A stretch of DNA of 43,692 bases from positions 1-43,692 of the IMG/VR virus record IMGVR_UViG_3300042310_000405. One strand, written 5' to 3'. The DNA comes from a virus. A model generated the notes under the pieces. That model was not told where the DNA came from. It ran no database searches and saw only the letters and a list, made by a program, of their open reading frames with translations. Of this stretch, positions 1-6,614 are shown one piece after another; position 1 is the stretch's first letter, and each line of letters begins with the position of its first letter. A program made the position numbers and the translations under genes.

Positions 1-41
1 CCAAGGTTTGCGCCCCCAAGGTATGCGCCCCCAAGGTTTGC
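1..41. repeat. Terminal direct repeat, left copy (circular closure overlap)
   Basis: These 41 bases are identical to 43652-43692. Merging the two copies gives a 43,651-bp circle and joins the two halves of the pentapeptide gene in frame. The match lies inside a tandem array, so it may be an assembly overlap rather than a physical phage end. Confidence 0.9.
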
Positions 42-180
42 GCCCCCAAGGTATGCGCCCCCAAGGTTTGCGCCCCCAAGGTATGCGCCCCCAAGGTTTG
101 CGCCCCCAAGGTATGCGCCCCCAAGGTTTGCGCGCCCAAGGTCTGCGCCCCCAAGGTCTGCGCCCCGAAGGTTTGCGCGC
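1..180 (-). repeat. 15-bp tandem repeat array (left part), coding for pentapeptides
   Basis: Twelve consecutive 15-base units. Bases 1-120 are four identical copies of a 30-base dimer, read on the minus strand as alternating A-N-L-G-G and A-Y-L-G-G. The last four units (121-180) carry scattered substitutions giving A-D-L or a changed final residue. Near-perfect DNA identity suggests recent expansion. Because units are multiples of three bases, gain or loss keeps the frame. Confidence 0.95.
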
Positions 181-272
181 TCTGTCGCGGTCAGGTCAGA
201 CCACACCAAACGCTTACCGCTATTAAATCGGTTAGCGTGATCGGCTAGGATTTGTTCAGCGGTGCGGCTCAT
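1..272 (-). CDS. Pentapeptide-repeat protein, N-terminal part (continues at the right end of the window)
   Basis: The start is ATG at 270-272, overlapping the recT stop as ATGA. The protein begins with a non-repeat head of about 32 residues (MSRTAEQILADH...), then runs into A(N/D/Y)L-x-x pentapeptides to the window edge. The gene resumes at 43692 and stops at 43276. After removing the 41-base terminal overlap it is a single frame of 215 residues with about 21 repeats. Pentapeptide repeats fold as a right-handed quadrilateral beta-helix. Some members (MfpA, Qnr) mimic DNA and bind gyrase, but whether this one does is unknown. Its place in an early, translationally coupled operon after recT suggests an early host- or DNA-directed role. 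Real repeat number may be larger, because assemblers collapse such arrays. Confidence 0.85.
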   Translation of the reverse strand, partial: MSRTAEQILADHANRFNSGKRLVWSDLTATERANLRGADLGGADLGRANLGGAYLGGANLGGAYLGGANLGGAYLGGANLGGAYLGGANL

Positions 273-1240
273 GACTCATTCTCCGTAAGATCATCAGCCC
301 GGTCGTTCCGAAGTTCGATCAGACTAGCAACTTGATGCTCGGGATAGCTTGGCAATGCCATTTCGATTTGCTCCCAAGCGTCGGTTAATTCGGTGGCGTT
401 CTTGGCCTCCATCAGCATTTCAGCGGCGGCTTGTGGTTCAAGCAATTCAACCGTGTCGGCTTCTGACTCTGGTGCTTCCAACACTGCCGGTGCAAAGTCA
501 TCATTCAACGACGTGGGCAAAGACGCGCGTTCCTCACGGGCGGCAAGCGTTAGGTCATAAGTGGAGTCATCGGCGGCAATAGCGTTGGCCAACTCGGGTG
601 ACAGGCTTAGATACTTCATGAGCCGACGCAGCACAGTTTTACGCGCCATTTCATTCCAGTGATCTTTCCACGGCCCATTGTCCTTAGCACGGCTGATGTT
701 GCGGATCTTCTCAATGTCCGCCTTGGTCATGACTTCAAGCTGGTGAGTGCCGTCGCGGAATACTGCCAATGCGTAGGCAATCCGAAACTTGCCACGGTCT
801 CCATCCAAGAATGGCTCGTGCGTCGGGCGTGTGTCGCTCGCAAGGTCCAACTCAAAGCGGTCTTTCTCATAAACAATCTGGGCAGTGAGGGTGCTAATCT
901 CTCCAGATTGACGGGCTAGCTTAATGAGGCCGTTCACCATCGGCATGTACTGGCAGGTGGCTCCGCTCTTGCCCTTGAAGACAACCAATGCGGCTTCCCG
1001 TCCGTCAGGAATGAGACCGTCCTTTGCGCACTGTAGGCACGACGCAAACACAGTCTTAGGGATGCAGTCCAAGATTGTTGGCTGCTGTTGCACGGCGGTT
1101 AGAACCACCCGGCGGAAACGATCAAAGGAAACATGGCGAGGCAATACCGCGCTGATGTCATCCCGCATCTTATCAAGGTTGCCACGAAAAGCGGCCACGG
1201 GAGTCATGTTTCGCTCGGTGGTTGTTACTGCATTGCTCAT
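269..1240 (-). CDS. recT: RecT-family single-strand annealing protein
   Basis: Product of 323 residues starting MSNAVTTTERN. I chose this ATG because it has a GGAGAAG ribosome site and a 4-base ATGA overlap with the upstream exonuclease gene; the longer open frame back to 1516 is only overlap. The RecT family fold is recognisable in the region with TILDCIPKTVFASCLQCAKD, the PMVNGLIKLARQSGEI segment, and the WKDHWNEMARKTVLRRLMKYL segment near residue 220. The C-terminal tail is acidic and variable. RecT anneals complementary single strands exposed by a partner exonuclease, which is encoded immediately upstream. The pair would mediate phage recombination, concatemer formation or circularisation. 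Confidence 0.93.
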   Translation of the reverse strand: MSNAVTTTERNMTPVAAFRGNLDKMRDDISAVLPRHVSFDRFRRVVLTAVQQQPTILDCIPKTVFASCLQCAKDGLIPDGREAALVVFKGKSGATCQYMPMVNGLIKLARQSGEISTLTAQIVYEKDRFELDLASDTRPTHEPFLDGDRGKFRIAYALAVFRDGTHQLEVMTKADIEKIRNISRAKDNGPWKDHWNEMARKTVLRRLMKYLSLSPELANAIAADDSTYDLTLAAREERASLPTSLNDDFAPAVLEAPESEADTVELLEPQAAAEMLMEAKNATELTDAWEQIEMALPSYPEHQVASLIELRNDRADDLTENES

Positions 1241-2208
1241 GATGCTTCTCCGATTCTGAATTGTGGTGGGGCAATGTCGCCCATCCATGGCATGAAGTCG
1301 TGATCCTCGGCCCATGTAAGTGGGTTGATTTGTGCCCACGGAACATCGAAGCCAAAGCGTTCGACATAACCTTTGTAGTTGGTGGTAGCGGTCTCGATCT
1401 TCTGGCGACCGCTCCGGTGTGAGGCGTCTTCCGGCATAACGGCAACGGGCATTACGATAGGCGCATGGCCTGCCTTGTGATCTAGCCTTTGATAAAACAT
1501 CCAGACCCAAGCCCACTTGTCGCGCTTAGCTATCTCCTGAAGTATCGGCATCTGATCATCTGTCGCGCCAAAGACTTGCCCGTTCTGGATAAACTCGCGC
1601 ATCTTCTCGCGGCCGGTGTGATAGTGAGCCCGCTGTAAGTCATAGTCCCGCATGGCTATAAACCGCATGGAGGAATCATAAGGGCTTCGGCCTTGGGTGT
1701 TCGCCCCGCCGTAGCTTTTAAGATCCAAACCAAAGGCCGGATTGATAGCGTCAAACTTGGCACGCATCAGAATCCCGTCTTGTTCCCAGATTACGGCCAC
1801 TTCCCGCAAGAAGTTCTTTGATAGCCCAACGTCTGGGTGGTTGCTGACTAGGGCAGCCATGTGACGCAAAGCCTTTTCTTCGCTCACGGTAATGATTGCC
1901 TTGCCAGCCTCGACCATGTTGTCACGCCATTCTTGCGCCTCTTTCTTGCGGAAGTCCGAGTAAGGGCTGACCACGGCAACGCGATCAAAGACCGCTTCAC
2001 CTTCCAAGATCAGCGCATGAAGGGCTTTCCCAAAGTCAAAGTGTTTCTTGTAAACATTCTCATTGTCTGGGTTGTGAACAGACTTGTACCACCAATCGGC
2101 GGGCGACCGTAGCAGAGTCTTCAAGTCGGTCGATCCAATAGCGCCACAACCAAAATAGGTTTCGTCTGGAAGACTCATGTAAACGCCGGGGGCTGGTCTA
2201 TTGGTCAT
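1237..2208 (-). CDS. RecE/exonuclease VIII-like PDDEXK nuclease
   Basis: Product of 323 residues resembling the PDDEXK-type putative exodeoxyribonuclease VIII family found next to recT in phages. Visible motifs are FDFGKALHALILEG near residues 58-71, which supplies the conserved His and Glu; AKFDAINPAFGLDLKS around residues 150-170, which supplies the Asp and the Asp-x-Lys; and a following Q/Y-rich helix (YDLQRAHYHTGREK). These residues coordinate metal in lambda-exonuclease-like enzymes. It would resect double-stranded ends to make the 3-prime single strands that RecT anneals. The stop overlaps the recT start (ATGA), so the two are likely made in coupled amounts. Confidence 0.88.
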   Translation of the reverse strand: MTNRPAPGVYMSLPDETYFGCGAIGSTDLKTLLRSPADWWYKSVHNPDNENVYKKHFDFGKALHALILEGEAVFDRVAVVSPYSDFRKKEAQEWRDNMVEAGKAIITVSEEKALRHMAALVSNHPDVGLSKNFLREVAVIWEQDGILMRAKFDAINPAFGLDLKSYGGANTQGRSPYDSSMRFIAMRDYDLQRAHYHTGREKMREFIQNGQVFGATDDQMPILQEIAKRDKWAWVWMFYQRLDHKAGHAPIVMPVAVMPEDASHRSGRQKIETATTNYKGYVERFGFDVPWAQINPLTWAEDHDFMPWMGDIAPPQFRIGEAS

Positions 2209-2211
2209 GAC

Positions 2212-3375
2212 TTAAAACCTAATTGAAACTGCTGGAATGTTGCCAGCCGCAATTGCAAGAACAACCTCGCGCGCTTTGTCTTCGGGAATATCCAACTCCA
2301 TAAGCGCAGACTTAGCCGCACCCATAATCTTTGCACGGTGTTCGCGGTCCTGCTCTCTGGCTACCCGCTCACGTTCGACGCGGGCCGCCTCATCGGCAAC
2401 GCGCTTTTGTTCTGCCAGCCGATCAGCCTCAGCCTTGGCAACCTTGGCGCGCTCCGCCTCCAATTCGGCTTGGTGTTTTTTATCGGCCTCAGCCCGCTCT
2501 CTTTCGGCGGCGAGTTTAGCGTCAAGGGCTGCCTGCTCACGCGCTTTCTCAAGGCGTTCTTCCTCGGCTTTGCGATCAGCCTCAGCTTGGCGGACGGCTT
2601 CAAGTTCGGCTTGGTGTTTGCGCTCTTGTTCAAGGCGCGCTTCCTCAGCCTCACGCTTGGCTTCCTCAATTGCCTCTTGCCGCAATCGCTCGAGCCTTTC
2701 GGCCTCAGCCTTAGCCGCCTCAGCACGCTCACGCTCTGCCTCAACCTCAGCAAGACGCAAGGCCTCTTTCTCCCGTAGCCGCTCCAATTCGGCGCGCTCT
2801 AATTCCTCACGGATTAGGCGAACATGTTGGGCAGTCAGCTTTTCACAAGCCCGCTCTTTGGCTCTCTGCATCCACTCCAATTGGTCAAGGTGAATTGCGG
2901 GATCGAGGGTAATGCTATCAAGCCATTCAATCCGCTCGGCAACACTTTCCGCCGTGTCCTCAATGCCAACAAACTCCGCCTTGGTAATGGCGGTCATCAG
3001 GTCAGTGTGTGCCTTCACGCGGTCGGCTTCGGCCTTTTCCCAGTCGGTCAATGGCTTCCGCACTTGTTCCTCAAGACTCTCGAGGCGTTCCTTGATTGCC
3101 TTCCCAGCGGTGTTTGCTTGCGCCGTCTTGGTCCGCCATTCCTCAGTCAGACCAAGGCGGGCCTTGTCGATAGCAGCGCGGGTCTTAGCAATCTTGAACG
3201 CCATAGAGCGCACTTCATCACGCGCCTTATTGGTCGAAACGTCGCCGGAAACCTTAGCCGCTTCGGCCTTCAGCTTTTCATAGAAGGCTTCAAACTTTTC
3301 TTCGTTCAGGATTGCCAGCGCTGGATTCTCGCTGACTTGCGTGACAACATCGGTGTTTGGTTCTAAGATTTCCAT
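2212..3375 (-). CDS. Long coiled-coil protein of the recombination operon
   Basis: Product of 387 residues. Residues about 1-190 are helical with a KARDEVRSMAFKIAKTR segment and a PLTDWEKAEADRVKAH segment. They recall DUF1351-type phage proteins that sit beside RecT/Erf genes; this is a resemblance, not a firm assignment. Residues about 190-350 are an almost unbroken Glu/Arg/Ala/Lys coiled coil. A short globular end follows (ALMELDIPEDKAREVVLAIAAGNIPAVSIRF). The start overlaps the preceding stop (TAATG). Adjacency to the exonuclease and RecT suggests an accessory or scaffold role in recombination. Large plus-strand frames over this gene are low-complexity artefacts. Confidence 0.8.
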   Translation of the reverse strand: MEILEPNTDVVTQVSENPALAILNEEKFEAFYEKLKAEAAKVSGDVSTNKARDEVRSMAFKIAKTRAAIDKARLGLTEEWRTKTAQANTAGKAIKERLESLEEQVRKPLTDWEKAEADRVKAHTDLMTAITKAEFVGIEDTAESVAERIEWLDSITLDPAIHLDQLEWMQRAKERACEKLTAQHVRLIREELERAELERLREKEALRLAEVEAERERAEAAKAEAERLERLRQEAIEEAKREAEEARLEQERKHQAELEAVRQAEADRKAEEERLEKAREQAALDAKLAAERERAEADKKHQAELEAERAKVAKAEADRLAEQKRVADEAARVERERVAREQDREHRAKIMGAAKSALMELDIPEDKAREVVLAIAAGNIPAVSIRF

Positions 3376-3572
3376 TATTGCACAGACGCCTTTCTCAGTT
3401 CTTTGATTGCATCCCGCAAAATTTTGCGGGCTTGTTTTGGGTTGGGTGCTTTGCTGCCAAATGGCTTTAGGGCCAGTTCGGCTTCACGCATTAAGTGGCG
3501 GGCGCGTGTCATCGAGCGGACAAAATCCGGGGTCTCGATCACAAAGCGGCTTAGGTCGTGTGTTTGGTTCAT
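3375..3572 (-). CDS. Small basic phage protein, unknown function
   Basis: Product of 65 residues starting MNQTHDLSRF. The start was chosen for an AAAGGA site eight bases upstream; a longer in-frame extension to 3647 overlaps the neighbouring gene and is unlikely. The second half is rich in Lys, Arg and Ala (KAPNPKQARKILRDAIKELRK) and predicted helical. It lies between two other small genes in the operon leading to recombination genes. No family recognised. Confidence 0.7.
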   Translation of the reverse strand: MNQTHDLSRFVIETPDFVRSMTRARHLMREAELALKPFGSKAPNPKQARKILRDAIKELRKASVQ

Positions 3573-3576
3573 ACCG

Positions 3577-3774
3577 TCAGTCCTTTCTGGGTCCGTCAAT
3601 TTCACGCTGGGCTTCACGCGCAATGTCCATGACAGTACGCGATCCATCCAACCAAAACTCTAATGTTTGCGGGTGTGTCTCCAGCTTGGCCCCAAATGCG
3701 ACCGCTTGGATCAAGGCATTATGGCAGCGCAAAGCTATATCCCGCTTCTCGATGGCGTTGAGAATGTTGATCAT
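3577..3774 (-). CDS. Small phage protein, unknown function
   Basis: Product of 65 residues (MINILNAIEKRDIALRC...). The start codon overlaps the stop of the upstream gene as ATGA. Mixed helical composition with no membrane segment and no recognisable motif. Its operon position after the LexA-like gene makes it an early gene of unknown role. Confidence 0.7.
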   Translation of the reverse strand: MINILNAIEKRDIALRCHNALIQAVAFGAKLETHPQTLEFWLDGSRTVMDIAREAQREIDGPRKD

Positions 3775-3956
3775 GGCTTGGTCCCCAAGATTGAACGAAC
3801 CATGTCAGCCAGCCAATTGCCTGACTCTTCGGAATTGGTCTCAATAAAAACAGGTGTAGGTCCGGGCATTTTGCGGGTCAGCCCCAAATGCTCGTCAAGT
3901 TCGTCCTGTTTGTATTCCATCCATGCAGGGATTTCGATGTCGTCATCATCGTCCAT
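3771..3956 (-). CDS. Small acidic phage protein, unknown function
   Basis: Product of 61 residues beginning MDDDDDIEIPAWMEYK. The start was chosen because GGAGTAAGGTC precedes it; the open frame extends upstream to 4025 without a better site. The N-terminus is a run of five Asp and the protein is acidic overall, with a hydrophobic C-terminal stretch (GNWLADMVRSILG). Acidic early phage proteins sometimes mimic nucleic acid, but nothing here shows that directly. Confidence 0.7.
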   Translation of the reverse strand: MDDDDDIEIPAWMEYKQDELDEHLGLTRKMPGPTPVFIETNSEESGNWLADMVRSILGTKP

Positions 3957-3960
3957 GACC

Positions 3961-4215
3961 TTACTCCACAATTTGAATTGAACGGCTGCGAATTGGGAGG
4001 CGTCGCAGATACCCACGCTGAACAAGGCCGCTCACTAAACCATGAGCCCCGCTCTTGGAGGATAAATTCAAGCCTTCCTTGATCTCGTCCATGCTGGGAG
4101 AGATACCGCCGGTGTCGCGAATGTAATCCCGGATAAACACAAGGGCTTCGTGCTGCTTGGCTGTAAGACCAAATCGCTCGGCTTGTGTTTCGGGTTCTGT
4201 TCTGGTGCTGTTCAT
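3961..4215 (-). CDS. LexA-type winged-helix DNA-binding protein without protease domain
   Basis: Product of 84 residues. Residues about 14-84 (LTAKQHEALVFIRDYIRD, then ISPSMDEIKEGLNLSSKSGAHGLVSGL, then GYLRRLP) match the N-terminal DNA-binding domain of LexA. The Ser/Lys autopeptidase and dimerisation domain of full LexA is absent, so the protein could not self-cleave. The ATG lies directly downstream of a promoter-like element with no ribosome site, which suggests a leaderless message. A GAAC-N7-GAAC element covers the first codons (4199-4213). It is the first gene of the leftward operon and faces a Cro-like gene across the control region. It is probably a repressor or a competitor for host SOS operators. 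Confidence 0.85.
   Translation of the reverse strand: MNSTRTEPETQAERFGLTAKQHEALVFIRDYIRDTGGISPSMDEIKEGLNLSSKSGAHGLVSGLVQRGYLRRLPIRSRSIQIVE
4199..4213 (-). promoter_or_regulatory. SOS-box-like element GAAC-N7-GAAC at the start of the LexA-like gene
   Basis: On the minus strand GAAC-AGCACCA-GAAC begins at the last base of the start codon. GAAC-N7-GAAC is the LexA operator type of many alphaproteobacteria. About one chance match is expected in a window this long, so its position at a promoter and at a LexA-like gene is the main argument. Confidence 0.45.
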
Positions 4216-4221
4216 ATTGTG

Positions 4222-4250
4222 CTTATGCAACCCCCGCTTGCTGGTGTCAA
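4222..4250 (-). promoter_or_regulatory. Leftward early promoter (TTGACA, 17 bp, CATAAG)
   Basis: On the minus strand a perfect TTGACA (4245-4250) is followed after 17 bases by CATAAG (4222-4227). The expected start of transcription falls at or within two bases of the ATG at 4215, and no Shine-Dalgarno sequence is present, so the message would be leaderless. Confidence 0.6.
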
Positions 4251-4260
4251 CTCCCATTTG
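4248..4260. repeat. Operator-like 13-base direct repeat, copy 1
   Basis: CAACTCCCATTTG on the plus strand; copy 2 (CAATTCCCATTTG) is at 4294-4306, differing at one base. Copy 1 overlaps the -35 box of the leftward promoter. Binding here would block leftward transcription. Confidence 0.55.
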
Positions 4261-4270
4261 GAAAAAAATG

Positions 4271-4299
4271 TTGACGCAACATACCGCGCCGTGCAATTC
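4271..4299 (+). promoter_or_regulatory. Rightward early promoter (TTGACG, 17 bp, CAATTC)
   Basis: TTGACG at 4271-4276 and, 17 bases later, the weak -10 candidate CAATTC at 4294-4299. The next ATG (4308) is only nine bases further and lacks a ribosome site, again pointing to a leaderless message. The -10 is poor, so the assignment rests on spacing and symmetry with the leftward promoter. Confidence 0.45.
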
Positions 4300-4306
4300 C
4301 CATTTG
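4294..4306. repeat. Operator-like 13-base direct repeat, copy 2
   Basis: CAATTCCCATTTG, matching 12 of 13 bases of copy 1 at 4248-4260, in the same orientation and 46 bases away. It covers the -10 and start region of the rightward promoter. Confidence 0.55.
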
Positions 4307-4307
4307 C

Positions 4308-4592
4308 ATGACATACCCAAACCCGCTTGATAAATGGATGACCGACAACGGCGTCACCAACACCGCCGCCGCTGAAATGCTGCGCGCACATGGCTACAAT
4401 CTAAGTGTTGAGCGTGTTCGGCAATTGCGCTTTAGTTTTGATGATGAGCGCTTTGGAGCCCCATACTGGCCGACCATGCAGGCAATCTACCTCATGACCA
4501 ACCGGCAAGTGACGCCCAACGATTGGGCTGACCCAGCAAAGTTTCCCGGCATTAAGCCAAAACCAAGGAGAGAGAAGCATGGAACAAACTGA
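4308..4592 (+). CDS. Cro/CI-type helix-turn-helix protein
   Basis: Product of 94 residues. Residues about 15-45 (NTAAAEMLRAHGYNLSVERV) form a helix-turn-helix-like segment. The end MQAIYLMTNRQVTPNDW is the pattern common in small lambda-type Cro or toxin-antitoxin-like phage HTH proteins, in which a residue list of the form AI...T.G.VTPNDW closes the domain. It is the first gene of the rightward operon and divergent from the LexA-like gene, an arrangement typical of a two-repressor switch. It has no ribosome site and is probably translated from a leaderless message. The C-terminus is basic. Confidence 0.75.
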   Translation: MTYPNPLDKWMTDNGVTNTAAAEMLRAHGYNLSVERVRQLRFSFDDERFGAPYWPTMQAIYLMTNRQVTPNDWADPAKFPGIKPKPRREKHGTN

Positions 4593-4926
4593 TCTTGTGA
4601 AACTACCGACCGCGATTGATCTTGGAAATGTCCTAGCCTCAATTGAAGCCCACCGGACTGCTGCCCAAGATAGCGCGGCGATCTTGAAGGAAGACATTGA
4701 CGCTTGGCGCGAGAAGTGGCCATTGCGTCCCGATGTTATTAAGCTGGTGGCTAAGCTGCGCCGTCTTGATCCGCTGGAATTGGAAGCCTTCCTAAGTCAG
4801 TTTGATCACTGCGTTGATACGCTGGCCTTGCGGTCTCAGCGGTCGCTCTTTGAGTACACCAATTCGGAAGAAGCAGGGATTGATGCTGAAGAAGCGGCGT
4901 CCATGTTTGGCGACGAAGAATTTTAA
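4579..4926 (+). CDS. Conserved-looking phage protein, unknown function
   Basis: Product of 115 residues, starting inside the end of the HTH gene after an AAGGAGAGAG ribosome site. Helical, with an acidic C-terminus (EEAGIDAEEAASMFGDEEF). The middle (RPDVIKLVAKLRRLDPLELEAFLSQFDHC) looks like a small globular domain. No family recognised. It is coupled to rusA by a one-base overlap. Confidence 0.7.
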   Translation: MEQTDLVKLPTAIDLGNVLASIEAHRTAAQDSAAILKEDIDAWREKWPLRPDVIKLVAKLRRLDPLELEAFLSQFDHCVDTLALRSQRSLFEYTNSEEAGIDAEEAASMFGDEEF

Positions 4927-5360
4927 TGCAAGTCCTCAGCTTTACGGTTGAGGGAAAGCCTCACGGCAAGGGCAGGCCACGGACTACGGTTCGTGGTCGC
5001 TTCGCCACGCATTACACGCCCGCAAAAACTGTGGCCTATGAAAAATTGGTTGCCGAAAGTGCGAAGCGCGTTTTTAGTGGCGAGCCCTTTGCCGGGCCGG
5101 TCTCTCTTACGCTCGAGATTGTTATGCCGTGGCCCGCTGCAACGCCAAAGGCTAAGCGACTCACCAAACCTTATGCCCCGGTGAAAAGCGACATTGACAA
5201 TGTGGTCAAGGCAATCTGCGACGGCTTGAACGGCATTGTTTGGGTGGATGACGCTCAAGTTGTCCATCTGGTTGCGCGCAAAAGGCGCGGTATCATTGGG
5301 TACGTCCAATGTACCGTTGGTCTCATGACCGACGAAGAAGGTGCGGGTGGCTATGCCTAA
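4926..5360 (+). CDS. rusA: RusA-family Holliday junction resolvase
   Basis: Product of 144 residues with the RusA signature. The N-terminal strand FTVEGKPHGKGRPRT carries basic residues. The catalytic acidic cluster is SDIDNVVKAICDGLNGIVWVDDAQVV (residues about 88-113), with Asp89, Asp91, Asp99 and Asp108/109. RusA is a homodimeric nuclease that cuts four-way junctions symmetrically. Together with RecT and the RecE-like exonuclease on the opposite strand it would resolve recombination intermediates and branched DNA before packaging. Length matches the family (about 120-145 residues). Confidence 0.92.
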   Translation: MQVLSFTVEGKPHGKGRPRTTVRGRFATHYTPAKTVAYEKLVAESAKRVFSGEPFAGPVSLTLEIVMPWPAATPKAKRLTKPYAPVKSDIDNVVKAICDGLNGIVWVDDAQVVHLVARKRRGIIGYVQCTVGLMTDEEGAGGYA

Positions 5361-5769
5361 ACCATACTTCCCGCCTCGGCCTAGTGTGGTCGATGCAGCG
5401 GTTAATGAGGCGGTCACACACATAGAGCAGTGTGGCTATCGCGTGATTATCGACCGGGATGCTTCCCAGTTTGGATCTGTGTATATCAAGATACTCAAGC
5501 CGTGGGTTCCTACGTACGGCATGAAGCCAGTCTGGGTTGATACGCCTCACACTATCCGGGTTTCTGATCATCCACCATCTAAGTTTTCCCCGCGCTTCTC
5601 GGTGCATCCGGGATGCGGGCGTGAGTTTTTAGAAATCTGGTCTGATATTTCCCGGCAAATCACGGACAGAATGAATGCCGCGCGCTCTGATCGTGCCCGC
5701 AAGAAAGACCGAGCCGACAAAGTGCAAAAACGAATTGCCCATTTCAAAAAGCAGAGAGGAAGAAGATAA
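5353..5769 (+). CDS. Hypothetical phage protein with basic C-terminal tail
   Basis: Product of 138 residues if started at ATG 5353 (MPKPYFPPRPS), which follows GAAGAAGG. A GTG at 5341 would add four residues. The first 100 residues look globular (GYRVIIDRDASQFGSVYIKILKPW), and the last 35 are a Lys/Arg-rich helix (RARKKDRADKVQKR). It overlaps rusA upstream and the next gene downstream (TAATG). The basic tail suggests nucleic-acid contact, which is an inference. Confidence 0.7.
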   Translation: MPKPYFPPRPSVVDAAVNEAVTHIEQCGYRVIIDRDASQFGSVYIKILKPWVPTYGMKPVWVDTPHTIRVSDHPPSKFSPRFSVHPGCGREFLEIWSDISRQITDRMNAARSDRARKKDRADKVQKRIAHFKKQRGRR

Positions 5770-6011
5770 TGTCACGGACAACAAGCATTGGCGTGCGCGT
5801 ACATGACGCGCTCAAAGCCTTCAAGGCCGCACAAACGCCCGAGGAACTAGAGGCCGTTGATCGGCGGTGTGCCACGATCAAAGCGGAACTCAAGACGATT
5901 TACGATCAGACTAAAGGACCATGTGACGCATGGAACTTAGCCAAGACGATTGAACACGCCCGCATGCAACGGGCTGAAGACCTGAATAAAATGGGAGGCA
6001 CACATGTTTGA
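5769..6011 (+). CDS. Small helical phage protein, unknown function
   Basis: Product of 80 residues, start overlapping the previous stop (TAATG). Predicted almost fully helical (VHDALKAFKAAQTPEELEAVDRRC...). Its 3-prime end contains the GGGAGG ribosome site of the next microprotein, so the genes are coupled. No recognised domain. Confidence 0.7.
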   Translation: MSRTTSIGVRVHDALKAFKAAQTPEELEAVDRRCATIKAELKTIYDQTKGPCDAWNLAKTIEHARMQRAEDLNKMGGTHV

Positions 6012-6111
6012 TTGGGTCGCGCCTATGTTTCGAAAACTGTTGATCAAAACGGGCTTGTTCCTGTCTGCGCTGGCAGTCTTTGCTCTGCTGGTTTGGTGGA
6101 GGATTAGCTGA
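6004..6111 (+). CDS. 35-residue single-span membrane microprotein
   Basis: Short gene MFDWVAPMFRKLLIKTG... with one hydrophobic segment (LFLSALAVFALLVWW, residues about 18-32) preceded by basic residues, so an N-terminus in the cytoplasm is likely. A strong GGGAGG site lies seven bases upstream inside the preceding gene. The stop overlaps the next start (TGATG). Function unknown. A second such microprotein (6611-6709) sits on the other side of the DnaA-like gene. Confidence 0.7.
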   Translation: MFDWVAPMFRKLLIKTGLFLSALAVFALLVWWRIS

Positions 6112-6614
6112 TGGCCTTCACCAAACTTGCCAAGACAAACGCCATTATCGACTTAAAGAAGGGGATGCTGGTTGCTACGGTCGCGCGGAAGTATGGCCTG
6201 CATATTTCCACCGTCAACAATTGGGTTGAGAAGCTGGCCGGAGAACCAGAGCCGGAAAAGGTTTTTACCCCTTTTCACGATCCCCTTATTCCGCACCGTG
6301 TTTGCAGGGCCATTACCGAAGTGGCCCGCGTCTATTGGGATTATATTCCCGAAGTCAGCGCGGTGGTCCCGTCCAAGAGGCGCAAAGATCACACTTACAA
6401 GAAGGGCGTGACGATCAATCATCCCCGTGCAGTCTTGTATCTGGTTCTGAAAGATTGCGGCAAATCGACAACACAAATTGGCATGTGGTTTAAGCGCCAT
6501 CACTCAACGATCTTGCACGGTATTGAGGCGGCTCAAAAGCGCATTGATCAAGGTGACACGCTGGCAACTGAGGCTTACCTAGCGGGAATGGAAGCCATGG
6601 GTGAGCAGCCATGA
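6111..6614 (+). CDS. HTH protein with DnaA domain IV-like C-terminus (candidate replication initiator)
   Basis: Product of 167 residues. Residues about 10-41 form a helix-turn-helix of the transposase/Trp-repressor type (IIDLKKGMLVATVARKYGLHISTVNNWVEK). Residues about 100-145 (INHPRAVLYLVLKDCGKSTTQ..., ending in KRHHSTILHGIEAAQKRI) closely resemble DnaA domain IV, the DnaA-box-binding module; the HHST loop is its hallmark. There is no AAA+ ATPase domain. It could recognise DnaA boxes in phage or host DNA without needing ATP, either as an origin protein or as a regulator. Neighbours are the methyltransferase and the DnaB helicase. GGAGG site upstream. Confidence 0.8.
   Translation: MAFTKLAKTNAIIDLKKGMLVATVARKYGLHISTVNNWVEKLAGEPEPEKVFTPFHDPLIPHRVCRAITEVARVYWDYIPEVSAVVPSKRRKDHTYKKGVTINHPRAVLYLVLKDCGKSTTQIGMWFKRHHSTILHGIEAAQKRIDQGDTLATEAYLAGMEAMGEQP

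Noticed and set aside
1-180. Possible CRISPR array
   Set aside because: Units of 15 bases are contiguous with no spacers, and they encode pentapeptides in frame.
8-226. Plus-strand frame of MRPQG/LRPQG repeats
   Set aside because: It is the opposite-strand shadow of the pentapeptide array; the minus strand gives a recognised A(N/D)LxG protein with proper ends and overlaps.
2237-2893. 218-residue Ser/Ala/Arg-rich plus-strand frame
   Set aside because: Low-complexity shadow of the coiled-coil gene on the minus strand; no ribosome site or family features.
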